Source of the DNA: Castor canadensis
Taxonomy: Eukaryota > Chordata > Mammalia > Rodentia > Castoridae
Assembly (NCBI RefSeq): GCF_047511655.1
Contig: NC_133402.1
Span: forward strand, 68,158,951-68,222,950
Reading direction: 5' to 3'
Length of the DNA: 64,000 bases
Part shown: positions 57,516 to 64,000 of the stretch, piece after piece
Layout: each line of letters opens with the position of its first letter
How positions within the stretch are numbered: position 1 is the first letter of the stretch
Position numbers and translations under genes: made by a program
Notes under the pieces: generated by a model
Seen by the model: only the letters and a program-made list of their open reading frames with translations
Database searches by the model: none
Told to the model about the DNA's origin: nothing

Positions 57516-58014
57516 ACTTGACACAGTTATTTCCATAGCTGTGAAGCATATTGCATAGAGAAAGGAAACAAGGTCTCACGGTAAGGACTTGAAATTACTC
57601 AGCATCCTAAACACATAAACAGCCCTTTAGGCCAGTGGTTCCCCAATTTAGTTACATTACATATTTGAATCTTTAAAATGTGATGCCTGGTTCCCATCCC
57701 CAAGCATTCGATCTCATCAATAAGAAGTGTGGTATTTTTTAAATCTCCCCGGGAATTCTAATGTACAGCAAAATTGAGACGCAAGGCTTTGAACCCTCCT
57801 CTCTTTTAAAGAAAGAATCTAAATTTTACAGGAATCAACTCAAAGTAGAAAAGCAGGGATCCCTGTGGGAAGCAAGGCTTGGAATGTGCTTGGAGCAGCT
57901 GAAACGGAGCAGCCGATGACCTCCTCCGGAGCATTTGGAAGTTTCAGGAACAAGAGCTTCAATGCAGTGACTGGGAATTCAGTGATAATAGCTGCTTCAC
58001 TTCCTGGGCTCTTA
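57516..58014. other. Intergenic DNA
   Basis: 57,630-57,790 resembles a diverged mammal-wide repeat ('ggccagtggttccccaattt', 'gggaattctaatgtacagca', MER5-like). No gene. Confidence 0.45.
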
Positions 58015-58215
58015 CAATAAACCTTGACCTTACAGGTTTTAGCTCACTTAATCCTCAGAATAAGAGGATTCCCCATTCCCACTATTCCCATTTTACACAT
58101 GAGGAAACTGAGGTCCAGACTGGTGGAATACCTTTTCCCACATCGCACAACATAGTTGGGAAACTGCAGAGCCAGGGTTCAAATCCAGGCAGACTCTCCA
58201 GAGCTACCGTCTCCT
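58015..58215 (-). repeat. MIR SINE
   Basis: Complement of MIR: 'cccattttacacatgaggaa', 'actgaggtccagactggtgg' and 'agagccagggttcaaatcca'. Confidence 0.8.
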
Positions 58216-59607
58216 TCACTGTGCTGTTCTGTTCTCTACTCTACAAATAGTGAAAGTTCCCTCCACTTCGCACTGCTTGGGGCTCCCTCCATCACGGCCC
58301 TTTTGCTCTCTGTCCTCACCTCTGGAGCCTACTTTGCAGGCTCCTGTTCATTCTTAGGTTACTCAAGCAGCTAACACCATGCATCACTGTGTGCTCTGGG
58401 AGACACAGGGATAAAATCACACTTATTTTCTCCCTCTGTGGCAGGCCTTTCATTAAAGCTGTCTGTATTATGTTGTATGCGTGTGGCACAGCAGTACTGC
58501 AGAAGAAAAAACAGGCTTGGTGAGGTAATTCCTCACCTGGTATGTTTTGGGTTCAAGCTCTTTGCTCTAGTTTCACACAGAGCATTTCTATCTTACCAAG
58601 TCCTAGTAAGTTTATCGGAAAGAGAAAGGAAAGGAAGGGAAGGGGAGGGAAGGAACAAAGGAAAGGAAAGGGTAGTTGGGTTTCTACTGGTAAAAATAGT
58701 AATATTACAGAACAGGTCCCTGTCCCCTTAGTCTGAGCCTGAGTGAGGAAGGGGCTTTCCTAACGTCACGGTCAGGATGGAATTCTGAAGCACTGTTACT
58801 TGGGTTTTCTCTGGCTTGGGTGGGGTCTTTGTGTGTGTACCCTGTGTGCACAGCTGAAGAGCGACCTCCATGTTTCCCTCTCCCCCGTTCCGCTTCTCAG
58901 GTTGGCTTGTGCGCAATATTCTAGAATCATCAAGTGACTTTGGAGATGGAATTAAGGCAACTGAAGGTGTGTGAGATTAAATATCTAAGAGTCCCATTCC
59001 ACTGGGTCCCAGCACCCAGGATGTGTCAGGCAAGGTTCTAGGTCATGGGGCCATGGTTTCTTCTCTCAGTTTGCTTCTTTTCTAATAGATGAGAAAGACG
59101 AAAAATAAGCAAATAATAAGAAATGTTATTAAAGACAACAATAAGCAAATATAGCATATCAGGTAATGATAAAAGCTAAATAAGCAAAGAAAGGCCGGAG
59201 GTAATGGAGAGTCTGGGTGGGATATGAGGACCTACGAAGACATGAGGAAGTAAGTCACAGGGGATTTGGGGGCAAGCACCAGGCACAGGGGCCAGCAAGC
59301 ACAGAGAACTGAGGAAGGAGTCAGCAGGATGCTTAGGGGACAGACAGGGCTGCTCCCTGCAAGTGGCAGGCAATTGGGTTGGAGAGAGGCACTCAAGCCA
59401 GGTAACGCAAGGCCTTGAATGCCAAGCTAAGAAATTTTAGCTTTAATCTGACTATTGTGGAAAGCCATCGGAATGTTTTGAGTAAGAAAACGACACTGTC
59501 TCTTTCTTGACCAAATGTGTGTCACATACCTCCTGTGTAGCTGAGGTACACACACACAATGAGCTGGATGTTACCTCTAAGTACAAAGGGACGTGGAGGA
59601 AATCTCC
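58216..59607. other. Intergenic DNA with a purine tract
   Basis: A GGAAA-type polypurine tract lies at 58,617-58,675. 59,080-59,480 reads like an ancient interspersed repeat ('aaaaataagcaaataataag', 'gcaaggccttgaatgccaag', 'ggaaagccatcggaatgttt'). No gene. Confidence 0.5.
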
Positions 59608-60200
59608 AGGCGTTCTGGTCGTCCTTGGGTACCCTTGAGGGATGGGTTCCATGGTTCCAGCACTACTCACTACTTACAGATGCCACATCTACATATAAAA
59701 TGCCATAGTATTTGCATATAGCATACTCAGGTCCACCTGTGTACCTTAAGTTATCCCTCTGTCACTTATAATGCCCAACACAACAAAATGCTATGTAGTT
59801 TTTAATACTGGATTGCTTCAAGAAAGTCTGTACATATTCAATGCAGATGCAAATAAAACAATATTTTCTTTGAGGTACTGGGGTTTGAACTCAGGGCCTA
59901 TACCTTGAGCCACTCGCCAGCCCTTTTTTGCGATGGGTTCTTTCTTTCCTTCCTTCCTTTCTTCCTTCCTTCCTTTTGCCACTTCAACAGACCTTTATTT
60001 TTGTAATGGGTTTTTTCCAGATAGGGTCTTGCAAACAATTTGCCAAGGCTGGCTTCCAATCACATTCCTCCTGATCTCTGCCTCCTGAGTAGCTAGGATT
60101 ACAGGCACGAGCCACTGGTGCCTGGCTAAAGCAATATTTTCAATATGAAGTTGACTGAAACCATGAACCTGGAATCCACAAAAAAGGGAGGGCCAACTGT
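59608..60200 (+). mobile_element. MER2/Tigger-type DNA transposon, interrupted by a SINE
   Basis: Left part 'cttgggtacccttgagggat', 'aaaatgccatagtatttgca' and 'agtctgtacatattcaatgc'; right part from 60128, 'ctggaatccacaaaaaaggg' ending 'agggccaactgta'. Together they follow the non-autonomous MER2 layout. No transposase frame. Interrupted at 59,868-60,127. Confidence 0.7.
59868..60127 (-). repeat. Compound B1-ID SINE inserted in MER2
   Basis: Complement order: ID half ('gaggtactggggtttgaact' to 'gccactcgccagccc'), a (TTCC)n expansion (59,940-59,976), then B1 half ('agatagggtcttgcaaacaa' to 'gattacaggcacgagccact'). Flanked by direct repeats aaacaatattttc / aaagcaatattttc. Confidence 0.8.
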
Positions 60201-60219
60201 AAATGTCTGTGGTCTCTAG

Positions 60220-60610
60220 GAAAAAAACCCTCACATACTTAAAGTACATAAACTGATAAGCTTTGACATGCATACACTTGTAAACCCATCATCAAAATCA
60301 AGATAAAGAGTGTATCTATCCCCCTTAAAAGTTTCCTCCATGCTTTCTGTCACTATAGTCTGTAGTTTCTAGAATTTTATATACATGGGATCATACTAGT
60401 ATGGGTCCCTTTCTTCTGGCTTCTTTCACTGAGCATAATTATTTTCTGATGTTGTCGTGGGTATCAATATCCTCTTTATTTCAAAGCAATATTTCTGTAA
60501 GGATAAAGCAATTCATTCGTCTGTTGATGGACATTTGGATTGTTTCCAGTTTTTTACTATTACACAAAAAAATGTGTGCACCAATCTTTTTAAGGAAATA
60601 TGCGGGAAGG
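60220..60610 (+). repeat. Old L1 (L1ME-like) 3' fragment
   Basis: 'gttgatggacatttggattg', 'tttccagttttttactatta' and 'tttcactgagcataattatt' are standard old L1 3' phrases. Confidence 0.65.
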
Positions 60611-60702
60611 TCCCAGGGCTCAACTAATATCCTGGCACTTTTTATATATTTGAAGCTTAGGCAAGTGTAGTAGGAATGGCCCTGTTCCAGCAGAATTGGG
60701 GC

Positions 60703-60970
60703 AGGGCGGGGCACGTCGGTTCTCACGGGGCGGGGCTATGGGTGTGGCTACCCTTGGCGGGGCGGGGGCTGTGGGCGTGGTCGCCCTCGGGGGGGGCGGG
60801 ACCATGAGGATGCCTCCTCTCGCGGGGCGGGGCCAGGGGCGTGGTCACCATGGGGCGGGGACGTGGGCGTGGCTTCCCTCGCGGGGCGGGGCTGCGGGCT
60901 CTCATGGGGCGGGGAGAGCGCGAGGCGTGACTGTTCTCGCGAGGCGGGGCGGGACGCGAGGCGGGCGGGA
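60703..60970 (+). repeat. Degenerate GC-box minisatellite
   Basis: Eight to nine units of about 26-33 bp, each led by (C)GGGGCGGGGC or a variant and several continuing with G(T/G)GGGCGTGG. Roughly ten GGGCGG Sp1/KLF cores are visible. Unit borders are by eye. Confidence 0.7.
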
Positions 60971-61131
60971 CGAGTCTCCCGGCTTTTTTAGAAGCGGAGC
61001 CGCCGGCGAGGGCGGGCGCGTGCTCACGTGACGGCTCGCGGAAGCCGTGCAGCCTCTGCGGCGGAGCGGGGGCGGGGTCTCAGGGTGCCCGGCGAGGTGG
61101 CGGGTCGCGCGGGCCCGAGGCCGGCGCCGGG

Positions 61132-61348
61132 ATGGTGCACCTGTACAACTTGCACCCGTTCGGGTCGCAGCAGGTGGTGCCCTGCAAGCTGGAGCCCGAG
61201 CGGTTCTGCGGCGGCGGACGGGACGCGCTGTTCGTGGCGGCGGGCTGCAAGGTGGAGGCGTTCGCCGTATCCGGCCACGAGCTGTGCCGGCCGCGGGGCG
61301 CCTTCTCCACGCTCGGCAGGGTTCTGCGCATGGCCTACAGCGAGGCGG
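61132..61348 (+). CDS. HPS3: HPS3 exon 1 (BLOC-2 complex subunit 3, 5' part)
   Basis: Encodes [17 protein letters not shown] and on through [16 protein letters not shown] to M-A-Y-S-E-A-G, near-identical to the human HPS3 N-terminus (human M-V-Q-L-Y-N). HPS3 works with HPS5 and HPS6 in BLOC-2, a cytosolic complex that directs cargo to melanosomes and platelet dense granules; loss causes Hermansky-Pudlak syndrome type 3. The exon carries 72 codons plus the first base of a split Gly codon, then donor GTGAGT at 61,349-61,354. The ATG sits in a good Kozak context (G at -3, G at +4). The full protein is about 1,004 residues in human, so only about 7% is here; exon 2 is not in the window. Confidence 0.96.
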
Positions 61349-61925
61349 GTGAGTAGCGGCGGGCGGCCGGCTGCGCACGTCCCGGAACTTGCCGAAGGTC
61401 TTCGGGTCTCTTCGCTGTGCGCGGAAGGGGCGCCGCGCGGTTGTCGTGACAGTGGCGGGTGCGCGCCTGTATCCCCGAGCAGAGATGCTCAGACCCCACA
61501 GAAAAAAAGCCCGAGGCCGGGTCCCACTGATGAGAAACACTCGAATAGGCTTAGTGTAGAAAATTTCCACCCTACAAAACCAGGCGCCTGGAGAACAGTG
61601 TCCTGAAGACACCAAACAGTGGCTGGACCTTTACACCTCTGCCCCACCCATCCCTGCGGCCTTGAACCGCTCACAGGGCAGTGTGGAGCCGTAAGCAAGT
61701 GGAAGTAAACAACTGTAGGTCCATGGACTACTCACCCATCAGCAGTGTAGGGCCATACCCAGGGGACACTGCCGGGTGTCCTTAATACACAATCCCTACA
61801 TTTAAAGACAGGCAACAGGGAATTCATCATAGGATCCTTTCAACTGCCCAGCACACTTAGAATCTTGATTCCTGTTCGCAGGATGGGTGTGAAGTGCAGT
61901 TGTGGGAATGCTGGTGGCTGTGCTT

Positions 61926-61975
61926 CTGAAGTGGGGAACGTGACCTTGGAGAAGAGGTCAAGTTCCCCACTTCAG
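61926..61975. other. Inverted repeat / hairpin
   Basis: Arms 61,926-61,946 (ctgaagtggggaacgtgacct) and 61,955-61,975 pair at 20 of 21 positions around an 8-nt loop; the one mismatch is at 61,940/61,961. The transcript would fold into a strong stem-loop. Confidence 0.8.
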
Positions 61976-62442
61976 TAGCTGATTTGGTGTGAGTTGACAG
62001 AAACCCTTGGCTCCCAGTTTCTGATGTTTTTTTTTTAAAGTACATTGAATCATTAGTGATTTCCAGACACTGGGATTGTTGTGAATTAATTAAAAGCTGT
62101 GAGGCCACTGTCGTGTGTGTGTATGTACGTATATATCAAGACACATGTCTTTTGAAAGTGAAAAGCCTTTTTACTGTCAAGCATTGGATACTTTTCTGAA
62201 CAACTTGCTCGGTGGTCGGTTGACATGAGCAGAGCCTGTACAGCATCCCACCCCACACACCTGCCTGAAGAGCAGTCACTAGCTGTGTAAGCTGCCTCTC
62301 GGGGAGATCCTGGTTTTGGTATTTTTTCTGGAAGCCCATGTTTTGGGTCACACTTTCTGCAATGTTGGTAGTTTCTCCCACCCTCCTGTCTTTTACAAAT
62401 AGGAATTTTCACTTCAAGACTTGTAGTGAATGGCAAATTCAG

Positions 62443-62476
62443 CAGTGTGTGTGTGTGTGAGAGAGACAGATAGACA
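62443..62476. repeat. (GT)n-(GA)n-(GATA)n microsatellite
   Basis: About eight GT units, then short GA and 'gacagataga' repeats. Confidence 0.8.
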
Positions 62477-63404
62477 GATGACCGTATGTTTTTGTGATTT
62501 CAAGTGGACATTTCTTCTAAACTTTGAAGTAGCAGACACTCAGTAAACCTCCAGTTGTCTTGCCTGTCAGTACTGTTGACTCCTGGGGTCCTTGGATGAT
62601 CACTCCAGGAGTTTAAGAACCTCCCCCATGCCTGGCCACACCTGTTGAGACACAGCTCAAGTGTCTCTGGAGTGAGGCCAGCTTGGGGTGAGCCAAGTCT
62701 TTCACCAGGGTTGCACCACTGACCCTAGCCACCCTGGTGCAGGAGGCGCCAAGGAGCAAGGTAACCTTGTTGATGAAACCATGAAGAACAAAGATGATTT
62801 GTAGTCCACTTGGCTGCCTTAAAGCAGCTCGGGAGTCATGTGGGATGGCATTAGGACCATGGGTCACATAGGGCAACTTTCCGCCCACAGCTCCAACTTA
62901 AACTTCCTGGGGCAACGTGTATTAATCCATGCATAACTAAGCATGGATTATGGGCCAACTTCAGGCCACGCTGACACCCCGAAAACTTGCCTTTCACTTT
63001 TCAGTGTTTCTCTTTTGACCCCTTCCTCCCATTGGCAGTATGTGGCACTTGGGGTCTCCTGTTCTCGATGCCAGGTGTCCTCTGCTGTGACAAATCTCCC
63101 CTTGTCGTGTGTTTACATTTACTGTATATGCTTGGCAGGTCTCCCACCCAAGCAGAAACATTTGCAGGCTTTTCTCTTTAAATCTCTAACCAGCTCAAAG
63201 CCGTTTTCCTGTTATAAAATTTGAAAGCACTAGAGAAAAAGTAGGGGGAAATTTTGAAGAACAGTTTTGAATTGTTAGCACCATCAGTGAGGTAAACTTA
63301 ATTTAGGGTCTGTGGGTGAAGAAAAGACGAGGGATGATGAGAGCTCCCTGCTCCTGGAAGAGAAAGACCTGGTGGCCAGGGTCAAGCCCTGTGTTGACCC
63401 CTGG

Positions 63405-63665
63405 TAGTGCCATTCTAAGTGAAATGTTCCAGGCACAAAAGGACAGCTGTCGTACGATTCAACCTGTGAGGTACCTGGAACCATCAAATTCATAGAGATA
63501 GAAGGCGGAGTGGTAGTTGCCAGGGTCTGGGGGAGGCGGGAGTGAGGACGTACTCAATGGGGACAGGTTTTGGGAATTTGTTGTAGTTCTTGAGACAGAT
63601 GGTAGGCATGCTTACAGAACACTGAGTGTGGTTAAGGCCTCTGCACCATAGGCTTAAAAGTGGTG
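63405..63665 (+). repeat. Old L1 (L1M) 3' fragment
   Basis: 'cacaaaaggacagctgtcgt', 'atcaaattcatagagataga' and 'gtggtagttgccagggtctg' are L1M 3' sequence. Confidence 0.7.
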
Positions 63666-63671
63666 ACAGTA

Positions 63672-63850
63672 GAGGCTGGGCACGGTAGTTCACACCTGTA
63701 ATCCCATCTGGTTGGGAAGAGGAGGCTGGAGAATTGGGAATTTGAGCCCAACCTGGGCAAAAGTTAGCAGACCCTATCTCCAAAACAAAAAAATACAAAG
63801 GAAAGGGCTAGGGGTGTGGTTCATGTAGTAGAGGCCTTGCCTGGCGTGTT
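63672..63850 (+). repeat. Compound B1-ID SINE
   Basis: B1 half ('gctgggcacggtagttcaca' to 'gaccctatctccaaaacaaa') then a diverged ID half ('gggctaggggtgtggttcat', 'gtagtagaggccttgcctgg'). Confidence 0.75.
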
Positions 63851-64000
63851 GACGTGTATTTATGTAACTTGAAAGGGATGGATTGTTGAACAAGGAAGGG
63901 GACTCAGAAGCCAAGAAGGGAAGGATACAAATCTGACTGTAAAATTATACAGTAAACAACGGCATAAGCTAAGTTAAGAGTTAGACATTTGACTACCAAA

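Larger units (their letters stand above)
60690..61480 (+). promoter_or_regulatory. HPS3: HPS3 CpG-island promoter
   Basis: CpG-dense block spanning the HPS3 start, no TATA box. The upstream part is a GC-box array (60,703-60,970). A TCTCGCGAG motif, a core-promoter element of housekeeping genes, is at 60,935-60,943 about 190 bp before the ATG. Confidence 0.8.
61349..63404 (+). other. HPS3 intron 1 (5' part)
   Basis: The intron continues to 64,000. This part holds CpG-rich sequence to about 61,480, a near-perfect hairpin (61,926-61,975), a (GT)n-(GA)n tract (62,443-62,476) and otherwise nothing recognised. Confidence 0.7.

Noticed and set aside
60902-61615. 237-codon minus-strand open frame over HPS3 exon 1
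   Set aside because: Arg/Pro-rich low-complexity translation typical of an antisense frame through a CpG island; overlaps the real HPS3 exon and has no domain.
61349-64000. HPS3 exon 2
   Set aside because: I looked for the continuation of the HPS3 N-terminus after the split Gly codon and found no matching exon; it must lie beyond the right edge.
1-64000. CRISPR arrays, operons, phage or bacterial defence systems
   Set aside because: The window is a vertebrate locus with spliced genes and mammalian SINEs; the tandem repeats seen are microsatellites and a GC-box array.

Overview
This is a mammalian genomic window and almost certainly from a rodent. The introns and intergenic DNA are full of tRNA-derived ID-type SINEs and of compound SINEs in which a B1 (7SL-derived) half is joined to an ID half. 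Ancient mammalian repeats (MIR, L2, MER2/Tigger, MaLR-type LTR) lie underneath. The compound B1-ID form resembles what I recall of beaver (Castoridae) DNA, so Castor canadensis is my best guess; the species is inferred, not proven.

The left two thirds (about 1-44,050, minus strand) hold one gene, HLTF (helicase-like transcription factor, a SWI/SNF-family translocase and RING E3 ligase of DNA damage tolerance). I could place all 25 coding exons from the splice sites and protein matches. They add up to 3,039 nt in one open frame, 1,012 codons plus stop, against 1,009 residues in human HLTF. The order is HIRAN domain (exons 2-4), Walker A (split over exons 7/8), a variable acidic insert (exons 9-13), DEGH box (exon 16), C3HC4 RING (exons 20-21), and helicase motifs V and VI (exons 23-24). 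The 3' UTR runs off the left edge. The 5' end lies in a CpG island (about 43,330-44,400) with three CCAAT boxes.

The intergenic segment (about 44,150-60,690) has no recognisable protein gene. It carries SINEs, a MaLR-like LTR, two solo-LTR-like elements in opposite orientation, a MER2 DNA transposon interrupted by a younger SINE, and an orphan CpG island (about 55,320-56,080) with an NRF1 palindrome and a double E-box palindrome.

The right end starts HPS3 (BLOC-2 subunit, plus strand). Only coding exon 1 (61,132-61,348) is present, behind a CpG island whose proximal promoter is a degenerate tandem array of GC boxes (60,703-60,970). Intron 1 continues to the right edge and contains a near-perfect 21-bp hairpin. 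The order HLTF then HPS3 matches human 3q24. The two genes point away from each other and have no known shared pathway: HLTF acts at stalled replication forks in the nucleus, HPS3 in cytosolic trafficking to lysosome-related organelles. I see no evidence of a new multi-gene system. The notable items are regulatory, splicing-related and transposon-historical.
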